A stretch of 64,000 nucleotides of DNA. Source: Cryptomeria japonica (Eukaryota; Streptophyta; Pinopsida; Cupressales; Cupressaceae). The position numbers and the translations under genes were made by a program. The notes below the pieces were generated by a model that did not search any database, was not told where the DNA came from, and worked only from the letters and a program-made list of their open reading frames with translations. Location: NCBI RefSeq assembly GCF_030272615.1, contig NC_081410.1, forward strand, positions 189,863,619 through 189,927,618, written 5' to 3'. Of the stretch, positions 1-11,225 are shown one piece after another. How positions within the stretch are numbered: the first letter of the stretch is position 1; every line of letters starts with the position of its first letter.

Positions 1-2457
1 TTACCTCTCAGAGTTAGGCCAGCTACAAAGGATGTGGTTTGTCAAGTCCTAGACCTTGATCTCACATACAACATATTGCTAGGACATCCTTTGATTCATG
101 AAACGAGGGCAGTCCCATCTACATATCACCAATGCATTAAGTTTCCCCACAATGGAGTTGAAATAACAGTTAATGGAGATCCTAATCCATTCATATACAG
201 CAATAACTTGAGACCGAAAACTGAGACAATCATTCCAAGTAATTGGGAAGTTGTTCCTTCTTCTGCATACATTGATCCTGAATCATTAAAACCTTCGACA
301 TCAAAACAAGGTGAACTTAAAGGAAAATTCCAAGACAAGGGCATGGGTGAATACACTTTGAATCAGACCATGTACTTACAACAAGTCATGAATTCACCAA
401 AAGAATATGGACGACCACATCCTAATAAGCAGGTATCCATCATTACACTTAAATGGGATCCTACAGTCTTCCAAAAAAGGGGAGAGCTGGAAGAGGAAGA
501 CTTATACAAAATGCTTTACAAAGACCTTGAAAATGATACACAAGATCATATCAACATACCATGTGAAAAGTATGGTAAAGGGTTCAAGATCCTACAAAAA
601 TTTGGGTATGATGGTAAAATCCCTCTTGGATTAAGAAAGGAAGGCATCATTGAACCTTTACAATCTGAATTGACATTAAAAAAGGAACACACCAAAGGAC
701 TTGGTTTCATGACTTCCAAGGTTCATACTCAAAAGACAGAAGAAGCATTAAAAATCAAAGCTGCCAAAATTCAACAAGAGAATCGCTATTCCACAGACTC
801 CAATGAATGGGAATGGGGTTCAGACAAATCCTCTAGTGACTATGAGCTCACCGAGACATTCAGAGAACCAGGTGAACCAACAGAAGAAGAGGAATTTAAT
901 AGAAAATTCAAAGTTGGTCGAGAAATAATCTCGGAGGATCCCATACAGTCCTTGCCTCTAGGTCCTAGGTTGAAATCACATAGAATGAGAACACCTATCC
1001 CAGAATGCGCTACTAGTCATGATAATTTGGATTCGTTCATGATCAAGACTGATGAGGAGAGTGCCAACGATGACCTTGATAACTACCTCGACATACCTGA
1101 ATATAACTGCATCTTCACTCTTAGCCCTGCTAACTTCGAAGACATCAAAGGCCTTCCCCTTGTTCACCACCAGCTTATTGACTGGGACCATGAAGGACCT
1201 GCATAGTTTGACACATTCCAAAATGATGAAGCTTTTATTGACTATCTTGGCATACAAGATGATCTTCCCCCTGGGGACCATAAAGTGGGATACACTATAG
1301 AACTCAATAGCATGGCATATTTTGGTGAGGGTGTCGGGCCTTCTAGTCGCAAAAATATAAAAATAAAAGCAAACCAAGGGTCTTATGGCTAAAACCACAC
1401 TGTGGCGCTGCCTGACCCCAAAAAAGTAAAAAGAAAGGACGTATCTGAGGGTGAAAACCTCTTTGAGGCACCCGAAGATGGAAGGCTCAACATTCTCCCA
1501 ACATCATATGAAGAAAAGTCATCCATGTTGGTAGAGGAGACTATCAAAACAAACATTGGCACAGAAGAGGTTCCACACAACATATTCTTGGCTCAATCTT
1601 TGACAGAGTCAGAAAGGTCAAAATTCATAAGTTTCTTCACGGAATGACAAATCAACTTTGCATGGTCATATGCTGATATGCCTGGATTGGATCTGGATTT
1701 GGTAATGCACCATTTGACAGTTAAATCGGGGGCAAAACCAGTGAAACAAAAATTAAGAAAGATGCATCCACAAGTCGCATTATTAGTCAAAGCAGAGCTT
1801 GAGAAATTATTGGATGTCGGATTCATACGCCCAATTGATTATCCCGAATGGATCTCCAACTTAGTGCCTGTCAGTAAACCAGATTGTAGTATCAGAATAT
1901 TTACAGATTTCAGAGATATCAACAAAGCTTGTCCTAAGGATGATTTTCCATTACCAAATATTGACTTGATTATCGATCTCACAGCAGGTCATGCGATGTT
2001 ATCTTTGATGGATGGATTCTCTGGTTACAATCAAATAAAAATCGCGTCCGAGGACTAGCACAAAACAACATTCACTTGTCCTTGGGGAACTTTCTATTGG
2101 AATGTCATGCCCTTTGGGCTAAAAAATGCAGGCACTACATATCAAAGGGCCATGACTACTATCTTTCATGATTTCATGCACGTAACTATGGAAGATTATG
2201 TTGATGACCTCTTGGGTAAATCAATAGACAAAGATACACATTTGGACATACTTTTAGTCGTCTTTGATCGGTTGGAAAAGTATAAAGTAAGATTAAACCC
2301 CAAGAAATGTGTCTTTGAAGTAACCTCTGGGAAGCTCCTGGGATTCATTGTATCAAAAAGAGGAATCGAAGCCGATCTGACAAAAGTCAAGGCCATCCTA
2401 GAGATGCAACCACCAAGAAATATCAGTCAACTTCGATCTTTGCAAGGGAGACTCTAG
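1..2457 (+). pseudogene. Ty3/gypsy (Tat/Ogre-like) pol fragment: protease end, G-patch spacer, reverse transcriptase
   Basis: One reading frame, open from the first base of the window, carries the pol core of a Ty3/gypsy element. It starts inside the protease (LLGHPLIHE, AVPSTYHQ). It then has a G-patch-like stretch (KYGKGFKILQKFGYDGKIPLG, about codons 182-203), an acidic spacer, and the reverse transcriptase from about 1678: FRDINKACPKDDFPLPNIDL, LMDGFSGYNQIKIA, MPFGLKNAGTTYQRAM and catalytic YVDD at about 2197. The wording of the RT and the G-patch between PR and RT resemble the Tat/Ogre lineage (family knowledge). The frame is broken by stops at 1204 (TAG), about 1387 (TAA), 1645 (TGA), 2056 (TAG) and 2455 (TAG) but has no frameshift. 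gag and the 5' LTR lie outside the window. It is a dead copy; the product would have copied element RNA in cytoplasmic particles. Confidence 0.93.
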
Positions 2458-3055
2458 TCCATATGAAGATTCATAGCACAACTTGCAGATACGTGTAATC
2501 CTTTTTAGCACTTGCTAGATAAAAACATCAAATTCAAATGGGATGATAACTATCAACAGGCTTTCTAGATACTCAAAGATTATCTTCTGAATCCGCCAGT
2601 TTTGATGCCACCAAATTCCAGATCAACCTCTATTACTATACATATCAGCTACTTCAATAGCACTGGGGGCACTCTTAGCACAACAAGTTGTTGAGGGCAA
2701 AGAAAAGACAGTATACTATATCAGTCGCACATTGGTGGGATATGAGCTAAACTACACACCAATTGAGCATGCATGTCTTGCTGTGGTCTTTGCTTCGCAG
2801 AAATTACGACATTACATGCTGACTCGTAAGACTAAGTTGGTTGCAAGGATCGATCCATTGAAATACCTTCTCAATAAAGCAACACTTACTGGGTGACTAG
2901 CCAAATGGGTGATGCTCCTAAGTGAATTCGACATCGAGTATGTGGACAGAAAAGCAATAAAAGGACAAGCTATCGCAGATCAATTAGCATATGTGCCCAT
3001 GTTAGATGATGTTCCTCTAATTTCAGAATTTCCAGATGAATCCATTTTAACACAA
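2458..3055 (+). pseudogene. RNase H domain of the same gypsy element, frameshifted
   Basis: Continues pol after the TAG at 2455. The connection region (RFIAQLADTCNPF, KFKWDDNYQQAF) has further stops (TGA about 2464, TAG about 2503 and 2566). After one frameshift near 2610-2625 the Ty3-type RNase H is readable: ISATSIALGALLAQQ, YYISRTLVGYELNYTPIE, KLRHYMLTRKT and AKWVMLLSEFDIEYVDRKA, with one TGA near 2893, ending at TAA 3056. Integrase and the second RNase H expected in Tat elements are missing downstream, so an internal deletion must lie between about 3056 and the spacer. The order RT then RNase H on the plus strand agrees with the polypurine tract and 3' LTR at 7641-7656. Confidence 0.88.
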
Positions 3056-4440
3056 TAAAACTTACACATTCCCATCATGGCTTGTTATTGATCTACCCAA
3101 GATTGGTTCGCCATTCATAATAATCCCTCCTTTTCACCCCTTTCCATCCATAATAAATCAGCTCATATCTGTGGCTAAGGTTAATCCTACGTCTAGTGAT
3201 GGGTGTGGAATTGAGAGCATCACCTATTCTGAGGAGTACAGTTTCTTCCAATTTTCTTCGGTCTATCCGTGCACAATCCGCAATAAAGCAGCATTTGCAT
3301 CACAATCCGCAATAAAGTTTCGTCTTCTTCACAATAAACTATCAGTTTCATGGATTCAGTCAGTTTCAGATGAGACATAACAGCAACAATGGGCTTCAAC
3401 AAATCAAATCTTTCAACAAACTCAAACAACATATGGTTCAGTGTTATCTATCCTTTTTGTGAAAGTAAACATTGTGACCACAATCAAATAAGACTTATAC
3501 AAGTGACAAGAGACACTAAAGTTGAGGACTACAGTGGATGTTGGTGTCGAGTCTTGGTTTTCTTTTGATTTTATCTTTTTGGTGACACATCTTTTGGCTT
3601 TTCCAGGATGTCTCTGACTAGAGATTCTATCTCTAGGATGTCTTTGACTAGAAAGGCGAGGATGGGGTATCATCACCTATTTTTCTTTTGCTGTCTGTGG
3701 ATTGTCTCTTAGTAAGGCTATAACTTGTCCAAGGATATGAAGACACTGTGAGTCTAGTGTGAACTGGGGCATTCCGTGTTTGTGACTGTCTTATCTCCAT
3801 GCAAACGAGTACAATGACTTTCTGGGTCGAACATATGCCTCGATTGTTATAACCTATTTTGCCATAATAAAGCTCAATAATAATAACACACAAGAAGCTC
3901 TTTCACTTTCATATCTTCTATCTTCCATCCCCCTTTCTTGTTTGACTTCCATCATCCTTCTTGAGTCCGTGTAGCCTGCTATCACATGACTGAGTATAAT
4001 GACACGCCAAAAACATTTGCATTTCATGTAGTTTGCACCTGCATTACCACATATTAAGCATTTTATACATACATATAGATATCACAATTGCATCACATCC
4101 TGCACACAACACATGTTAGTACACTTTACATTTTCATCATGTAAATTGTTATTTGCATCATCATATTCATTTGCATTTCATACATTCACATTTGCATTGG
4201 CATAACATATTAAAAACATAAAAGAAAAAAAAAATATTGCATTTTATCATGTACATACTTGCATCCATATCATAAACATCACATAGAAACATACATCACA
4301 TAGGTACGCATGCATATAGTTGCCACAAAGATGAATCATCTCATATATATAATCATAAGTGTCATGATACAATGATGTCAAAATCATATGGCTACAATCA
4401 CCCGAAGGTGTCTACATCATCATACAAAATGGTACAAAAT
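3056..4440. other. Non-coding spacer of the gypsy element
   Basis: No supported coding region. The first part follows the truncated pol. 3590-3650 has an imprecise direct repeat (aggatgtct.tgactaga, twice). 4000-4440 is AT-rich and dominated by CAT/ATG-type words (ttgcat, tacatacata). It is read as the long spacer that Tat-type elements carry between pol and the antisense ORF; short frames here are shadows. Confidence 0.6.
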
Positions 4441-4464
4441 GGATGCACAGGGAGCCCTCTAAGG

Positions 4465-6357
4465 CTATGATGAACTCCCTCCCTCGGAGCCGCCTAGCCT
4501 CGACGGAGTCTGAGCCCTAGAAGGACCCACCCCAAGATCATCTCTCCTGCCCCCTCTATTCGGTGGTGGTGGAGGACCCATAACCCCACCGCTGGACGCC
4601 TGTCTCCTCTGGCTCCCTCCCGTAGCCATCGTTGTCCGCAATGGTCTACGGAAGCTCCTCGTCCACTGCTCTGGTGGCACTGCCCCGTAGTATAGGTCTC
4701 GTTAGTAACCTATCTCCTCCCCTGCCCGAAGAACATAGGCATATCCAGCCCTTGTGTCCTCTGTCGCCTGCCTCCCAGCCCTCAGTGCTGTCTCAGCCTC
4801 AGTATAGCGTTGGATAGCCTGATCCCGCTCATGCTCTTTGTCCCTCAGTCACCTCCTGAGGCTAGTTGTCTCCCTCTCTAGGTCCTGGATCTCATCTGCC
4901 TGTCCCTGACAGATCTCCCTTAGCTCAAACAACTCATCCTCCTCCTCCTCGGCCCCCTGTGGCTCCCCCTATACTGGTACCTATACCTCTACCTATACCT
5001 GCCTCTGTCCCTGTCCCTGCACCTGTCTAGGCGCCTGTGTTGCTGGCACCTATAGTGGCAATCCATCGTGACCCCTCACCACCCGAGCCTGTCTCTCCTC
5101 CCCACCCTCTCTCCAATTGCACCCTGCCTCCTCCGTCGGCCTCTCCTCCCACCATCTCCATCATCATCTCCATCCCCACCACCATCTCCATCTAGAGGCC
5201 CCCCTGGGTCTGTCAGTCGTGGAAAGGGATGCTCAGCCCAATATGCCGTGTACTCTGCATCCATGCCTGCATCCTCAATCTCTAGCCACATATCCCATGG
5301 CATCGGCACCATCTCTACCAGTTGCATCATGGCCTGATCATACGATAACAACGGCCCAAAGTGTGCCTAATCCCTGACTGTCCGAGCATACATCCCGGAA
5401 CCCCGTGGCATCCGCTGAATACGGCCAAACTGTCTGCATACCCTGTCAACCAACTGTCTCTCCAATACATAGGGTGTCCACTCAATCAGATATCTGCTCT
5501 GGAAGGTATAAGGTAGATCCACTGCATCCTCCTCCCATTGCTCGCACTCACGATATGGCCTCCATATCACAGTGTCGATCTCATCCAGGACTCGACGCCA
5601 AGGCTCCAACTTGCCAATCTGTGGCTGTGAGGTAATCATATCATGCAAATGCACAAAGTTGCGTCCATGACCCCTGCCCCTGAAATGTATCGATTGGGTA
5701 ACCGACAGATTCTCATATGCCCACACTTGTAACAATGCAACTCCGTAGCCCAATCCTACGGATCCATGATAAACAAACTGATGCAGCTCATAGTACAAGT
5801 GTGCCAGCACACACGGTCCCCAGGCATATCTGGTGTGCTGTGTAACCAGTGTCTCCAAGGTGCTCCCCTAGCCCACAACCAACCCTCGTGTCACCCTGTC
5901 TGGACATAGAAACCCACTGATCACTCCTCCTAGCACTGTTGTTAGTGCCAGTCCTATCATTGTCATCGTGTCCCATGCCACGTGTCCAGCCCTCATCTCC
6001 AGTCCCGGATCCCGGAACACTCGTCTCAATGCCTCCCTATCTCCATCTCGATCGTAGGGTATCAGTTCCCCATCGATCGGTATCCTCAGCATCCTATAAA
6101 CATCCTCTAAGGTGACTGCCATCTCACCCATCGGCAAATGAAAACTACAAGTCTCTGAGTGCCATCTCTAAGCTAGCACAGTCAACAATCCCATGTTCGC
6201 CCGAAACTCAGGCACATACAAAATGTATCATAGACCCATACCCTCAATAGCAGCTCGGTCCTCGAATGTCAGCTCTGGTCGTAATCTTTGCGTCGACGGG
6301 AATCTCTCTCGGGACTCTAGCACAGGCAAATAATCCAGCAGTCAAGCAAAACAATCG
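4465..6357 (-). pseudogene. Antisense plant mobile domain (PMD, MAIN-like) gene carried by the gypsy element
   Basis: On the minus strand, opposite to pol, one frame running from about 6350 to 5076 encodes a plant mobile domain (PF10536 type; family of Arabidopsis MAIN/MAIL1 and of many transposon ORFs). Visible hallmarks are RWHSETCSFHLPMGEMAVTL, LEDVYRMLRIPIDGELI, AWDTMTMIGLALTTVLGG, RYAWGPCVLAHLYYELHQFV and HFGPLLSYDQAM, followed by a Gly/Asp/Arg-rich linker (5235-5076). After a frame change come a charged, probably helical stretch (LRDKEHERDQAIQRYTEAE) and a Pro/Gly/Ser-rich tail ending at 4465. In-frame stops are a TGA (GL*YILYV), TAG (LA*RWHSE), TAG at 5868 and TAG at 5367. The product would be a nuclear PMD protein; in plants such proteins act in gene and transposon silencing. 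This copy is dead. Domain identity is certain to me; exact ends are not. Confidence 0.88.
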
Positions 6358-6380
6358 TGTCAGACAAAGTGGCATTCCTT

Positions 6381-6690
6381 GTTCATCACAAAATGCTGCT
6401 TTTTATCTTAAGTGCTTATGATACTCTATCCCAGTGACACTCACTATTCATCACAAAGTGTTGCTTCTATCATAGTGACACTCACTGTTCATCACAAAGT
6501 GTTGCTTTTTATCCTAGTGCTACTCCCTGTTCATCACAAAGTACTATGTGTTTTGCACTCCCTGTTCATCACAAAGTGTTGCTCATATTTGCACTCCCTG
6601 TTCATCACAAAGTGCTGCTCATATTAGTACTCCCTGTTCATCACAAAGTACTATGTCTTGGTACTCCCTGTTCATCACAAAGTGCCTCGA
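6381..6690. repeat. Degenerate tandem array, core ttcatcacaaagt, eight copies
   Basis: The core ttcatcacaaa(g/a)t recurs at about 6382, 6447, 6488, 6530, 6565, 6601, 6637 and 6671. Spacings are about 65, 41, 42, 35, 36, 36 and 34 bases. Copies share flanks such as ctccctg before and gtgttgct after. Variable unit length and shared spacer words mark it as an evolving minisatellite, here within the probable PMD intron. Confidence 0.9.
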
Positions 6691-6884
6691 TCTATCCTAT
6701 TCTAGGGCTTCTACTTGAGTGTATCCTCTTGAGTAGTTTCATAATTGGCAACGTATGTTCTATCACATAATTGTCAATCCTAGCCCTATCTACTATCCTA
6801 GTCTTCCCTAGAGGACCTGCTTGAGTGTATCCTCTCAGCAGCTTATCCAATCGACAGTGTATGTTCATCACAGAACTGTCGATT

Positions 6885-7150
6885 TGACCTTGAAGACACA
6901 AACGCGCCTTCATGACATAACCGCGCTTACAGACTGCACAAACGCGCCTGCTCTACACAGACACGCCTGAAATACATAGACGTGCCTATGCTCTGCATAG
7001 ACGCGCCTGTCCTACATAGACATAGACACATTTCACAAACGTGTCTACACAACATAGACGTGTTCGCATTTGACATAGACGCTGTTGAAATCATAGATGC
7101 GCCTAGCACAAACACAGATGTGCCTAACTAACCTAGATGCACCTACACGT
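6885..7150. repeat. Degenerate tandem array, core acatagacgcgcct
   Basis: About a dozen degenerate copies of a short unit of roughly 18-30 bases, with cores such as acatagacgtgcct, gcatagacgcgcct, acatagacgtgttc and tcatagatgcgcct. The CpG-containing forms (acgcgcct) grade into TpG forms (atgtgcct), as expected if methylated cytosines decayed. It is a second, unrelated array within the same inferred intron. Confidence 0.85.
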
Positions 7151-7248
7151 TTTTGACATTATCCTAACGCGCATTTATTGCACTACCTAAGATGCATTAA
7201 TGACAACAATTAATGTGACAAAGTACAAGGAGGTTTTGCGGTACTTAC

Positions 7249-7314
7249 TGACTCTCCTGCATCTGTTGGCCTCTGAAATCGGTGAACGCGATCGAATCTG
7301 TGAACCAAAGCCAT
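7249..7314 (-). CDS. Predicted first coding exon of the antisense PMD gene (22 codons)
   Basis: The minus strand has an ATG at 7314 followed by 22 open codons (MALVHRFDRVHRF...) that end exactly at a strong 5' splice signal, tca|GTAAGT (7249/7248). A TATA-like box lies about 95 bases upstream at 7406-7420. The arrangement (TATA box, short ATG exon, GTAAGT, intron, PMD exon) is what an independent antisense gene would need. It is predicted from signals only; there is no expression evidence. Confidence 0.45.
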
Positions 7315-7405
7315 TGCTGTTGACTGCTGTTGCTGCTCTATTCTCTCTCTGCACTCTGATCTCTTGGATGTGTGGATGACAATGAGGATGTTTTCCCCTC
7401 GTGGT

Positions 7406-7420
7406 CTATCTTATAAACTA
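7406..7420 (-). promoter_or_regulatory. TATA-like box of the antisense PMD gene
   Basis: The minus strand reads tagtttataagatag, about 95 bases upstream of the ATG at 7314. A CT/AG-rich stretch between them would form the 5' leader. It lies inside the retroelement, just internal to the polypurine tract, and directs transcription against the element's own RNA. Confidence 0.4.
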
Positions 7421-7640
7421 CCCTAGCCCTCGTTTCCTGAGTCAGTCTTCTTTATCCTGTGACTCTGTCACTCTATCTAGTCAATCCATTCTAGCCTTTC
7501 TTTCTTATCGAGAGATTGTCTGCGATCTTGCCAGACATTTTCATCCAATCTCTTGAGGGGGCATATCATTCCCATCTTGGGGCAACTTTGTATCAGTTCA
7601 TCTTATCTTCTTTGAAACAATGCAACAAGCTGCATTGTCT

Positions 7641-7655
7641 CAAAGAGGGGTAAAA
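7641..7655 (+). other. Polypurine tract of the Tat-like gypsy element
   Basis: caaagaggggtaaaa lies immediately before the LTR start TGTAGACACC. A purine run abutting a TG-start LTR is the plus-strand primer site of LTR retrotransposons. It fixes the element's orientation as plus, the same as pol at 1-3055 and opposite to the PMD gene. Confidence 0.75.
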
Positions 7656-8610
7656 TGTAGACACCTAAAATTGTCATGTTTAATTAGATAAATATTTTAT
7701 TTATTTAATTATCTAAGCCTAATTCTTCTATTAATTAAATAAATATTTATTTATTTAAATAATTCATTTATCCTCTTCTAGCCTTATTTCTCATTTAAAT
7801 GAATAAATTTATTTATTTAAATTATCCTTTTTCCTAAATTAAATAAATACTTTTATTTATTTAATTGATCCCTATTCTTCTATTAATTAAATAAATTTTT
7901 ATTTATTTAATTAATTCATTAGCCTTTTCTACCCATTACACATGTCATTCATCTCTTAATTCATACACTACCTACCCTCTCATTATTTTTTTATTTTCTT
8001 TACCTACCCTTTAATCATAGCCGACCATTTATCTTTTACGCCTCTCAATCTTATCCCTCCATTTCTTATAGTGTCTTCTATATAAGGAGATGCTTCCTTC
8101 ATTATCTAACCCTAACTAACTAACTACTTGATCAATTGACTACACTACGTTGTGCACTTTCATATGCGATCCTACTTGCAACCACATTTCCATTCTTTGT
8201 TGAGCTCTTGTGCACATAAAATCTGAGAGCAAATATATCAAGCAAGATCAATGGAGATAGGAAGAATGGAGATCCAAACCTTATTGGACATGTGATGGTA
8301 TAATCTTTGTGATTTCATTTGATCTACATTGTCTTAGGTAATCTTCATATGTTATGATGGATCTTTGTTGTTGTTAGGCTAGGGTTTTTGTGGTTGAATT
8401 CATTAAGTCTTTCAACATTATTGTTTATCCATTTTCACCATATACAACTTCATTTTCAACTCAAACAAAGAGGAGCAAAGTCTAATAAACTTTCAATTCC
8501 ATCAGCATTGAATCTATTGATATCACCCCTCTTTAATGTTAATGTTTCTCGGAAATAGGTTAATTCCTTGTTTACATAGCTAACCTAGTGAATCCTATTT
8601 CTTCCTCATT
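7656..8610 (+). mobile_element. 3' LTR of the Tat-like gypsy element (right end uncertain)
   Basis: Starts at TGTAGACACCTAAAATTGTC directly after the polypurine tract. The first 260 bases are AT-rich with repeated ttaattaaataaat/atttatttaa words. A TATA box (ctatataagg, 8078-8087) is followed by a plausible R region. The end is not fixed because the 5' LTR is outside the window; cattaca at about 8604-8610 is a candidate. Confidence 0.65.
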
Positions 8611-9839
8611 ACATATATGTGTGCATCTTCTTATTTAGTAGTTTTGTTCTTTACATTGTGGTCATGTGTAGTAAAAGGTGTTCATGTTGGATGGTTATTG
8701 ACATCTTTGTCACATGGAGAAACATCATTTATTTGAACTACATAATGGAGTGCTTTTGTGTGATCATAGCTTTAGCCCATGTTTACATGAAAGCATCAGA
8801 AGATAAACCACTAACATGTTTGTGAGTTGTGGAGCTAATATGTTTCATATGTTTTAAGCTTTTAAACAACTTGATTTTCCTATTGGGTTGTATTTTCTCT
8901 CATTTTTAGTTGTTTGGTTTGTATAGTTGTGCTTATTCTATTGTTTAGATGACATTTTTGATGTGAATGTTTGGATGTTTAAGTCCAGATTTCAAATTTA
9001 CAGAGATGGTTTTGCAAGTTTTACATGTTAACTAAAATATGTGGTATGTAGATTTGTGGTAAGACTGTATTTAGGGTGTTCTAGATGGAGACATTTACAA
9101 GTTTGCATGGCTACTTGGAATATTCATATTCATATATGGTTACTCCTATGCAAGTTTGTTTGACAAATTAGGTCTAGCATTGATCGTAGTGTTTAAGCCC
9201 TGGAAATCCACATGTTGTGCCTAATTATCTATTTTGTGCATGATACTAATGTGGGATTGAGTCTCCTAGTTATTTGAAATTAGAGAACTAGCCATGTATT
9301 TCTCCTTTGAGATGTTGCATATATGAGGATCTTGTAAATTGTTTGATGAGGATTCAGTTTGGTAGGCCTTATTCACTTTTAGTGGAGTTTTGGTAATGAT
9401 GTTGGTCATATGCCAAGTATAATTTGGTATCTCTTTATTAGATCTTTATGCAGTTAAATAATGCATTCTATCTTTATTTTAAGATTTCAGTTCCGAGTTT
9501 TTTTTTTTTGTAGTGTATAGTGAGCCATAGACAATCTTTGATTAGAAACAGATGATATTTTGAAATGGATGTTGGTGTCATTTGGAGATCTTGGATTCTA
9601 CCTTTCTATAGTACAAATTGTTTTGTCATGAATGCTTCCTTACAAAGGCATAATAATAACATTGTGGGTTCAACATATATCCATGATATTGGTATTCTCT
9701 CACAACTTGTTAGCACTTTTAATAATGTCCTATCAAAAAATATTCTATGTTGATTTGAGGTCATACATGGGAGCATAAATCTAGGTTTTCTATGTTAGTA
9801 TATAGAACCTTGACATTTACTAAACAATAATGACAATTA
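8611..9839. other. No recognisable feature
   Basis: AT-rich sequence without a convincing coding frame; the frames at 8619-8825 and 9565-9753 show no family signature. A 12-base T run sits near 9500. Confidence 0.5.
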
Positions 9840-11225
9840 TAAGATTAAAGCCCAATCCTCCTTTGATAATTGCACCAGAAAGTATCTCTTGCCCAATACA
9901 TAAAAGTTATACTACATCTACAGTGTGCCTAAAATTCATAAGTCAATTCCTTTGAGGCCTATTGTTGGCACCAATAATTTCACTATGTTGCATATCTAGT
10001 TGAGTTAATCAATCCTCTAATGATAAAGTCTTCATTCATTACCCAAGACAAATCAATATGTCAATTTCATCAAAGATAAAAGAAAGGGTGATAATGATAA
10101 CATTCTTGTTAGCTTTGATGTGATGTCCTTCTTTACCAAAGTTCCTTTACAAGACTCCATTGTGTTTGTTAGATAAAATACCAATCAATAAATTGTGCGC
10201 CTTGTTGAGTTGTGCTTAAATTCCACGTTCTTCACCTTCTAGAACACAATCTATGAGCAACCTAATGTGGTGCTCATGAAATCCTCATTAACCCCAATCA
10301 TAGTTAACTTTTACATGGAGTATTTTAAATGGCTTCACCAAAACTCATTCCTCTTAAAATAAAAATGGTTGAAGCAATACATAGATGACATCAACATATG
10401 TTGGCACATTGGTCGTGATCATCTTGAGAACTTTTACTCCCAGGTGGAACTATGTCAAGTTTACCAAAGAGATTGAAACCAATAGCCAACTCCCCTTCCT
10501 ATATCATTCTCATCAAGAAAGGATATGGTTCCCTTGTCCACCATGTCTTTAGAAAATGCACCCACACCAACCTCTAACTACACAATTCTTTGTGCCACCA
10601 CTAAGCCTAAAAGGCGATTGTCCTAAAGATTCTTCATCTTACCACTAGGACCTTTGTATTTCTAATGAATGTTACATTAACCAAGAGCTTTCCCACCTCA
10701 TCGAAGTTTTCAAACTAAATTAATCCCAAGTAGCACATCATGTGAGATTTTGGGAAAGCCCAAGCTCAATTAAGCTCTAAACCAAAAATCTAGACTGATG
10801 TTTTTTTTGGTACCACCATCCCATACATATAAGGCATATCTAATAAGATCATAAAAATCCTTTATAAATATTTTAAATGTGCCCTCAAATCCCCCTTTCT
10901 GCTATTGGAAACCTCATCCCAACTACCAAAGATGGCAAAGACATTCTTAACTTGGTTGTCTATAAAATAAATTGTTTATGTGAGACCCCTTACATTGATG
11001 AGGCATGTTGCTTTATCTTAAATTGGGCATGAAAAGGTCACAAAATCAACACTCGTAGAGAACTCTAGCACTTTAGCACCAATTTTTTCTAGAGGATGCA
11101 CATGTCGTAGTTAAAGAAAATAGCTTCTTTAAGAGAGCTCAAAGATTTATCATAACTGGCCTCACCAGCCTAAATTGAGATGACGGGTGGAACCTAAACC
11201 ACATTTGGAATCATTTATTAAATAT
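9840..11225 (+). pseudogene. Penelope-like retroelement remnant (RT plus GIY-YIG endonuclease), 'Dryad'-like
   Basis: Shifting between frames, the plus strand spells Penelope-like RT motifs in order: YSVPKIHKSIPLRPIVGTNN (about 9916-9975), VSFDVMSFFTKVPLQDSI (about 10110-10163), NTIYEQPN with TPIIVNFYMEYF (about 10240-10325), WLKQYIDDINICWHIG with a YxDD box (about 10368-10416) and the region after it (RKCTHTN). Then TTIPYI*GISNKIIKILYK (about 10813-10870) leads into a decayed GIY-YIG endonuclease (VVYKINCLCETPYIDE, about 10955), and FFKRAQRF with DDGWNLNHIWNHLLN ends near 11225. The phrase SFDV.S.FTK.PL and the RT/GIY-YIG pairing are diagnostic of Penelope-like elements. The copy has many stops and indels and no ORF longer than about 60 codons, which explains why ORF-based annotation misses it. 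Confidence 0.82.

Larger units (their letters stand above)
6360..7248 (-). other. Inferred intron of the antisense PMD gene, filled with two tandem arrays
   Basis: Read on the minus strand, a donor GTAAGT lies at 7248-7243 directly after a short open exon (7314-7249). The PMD reading frame begins near 6355, where an upstream in-frame TGA blocks extension. A pyrimidine-containing stretch ending in TAG just before codons for ESRERFPS offers an acceptor, but its phase does not fit perfectly, so the 3' site is unresolved. The interval holds the two repeat arrays at 6381-6690 and 6885-7150 and no coding signal. The intron is inference. Confidence 0.5.

Noticed and set aside
976-1398. 140-codon minus-strand frame opposite the gypsy linker
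   Set aside because: Shadow of the plus-strand pol frame, which has recognisable domains on both sides.
6381-7150. Regularly spaced short repeats that might suggest a CRISPR-like array
   Set aside because: Unit length varies (34-65 bases), spacers share words, repeats are degenerate and the context is a plant retrotransposon intron; these are minisatellites.
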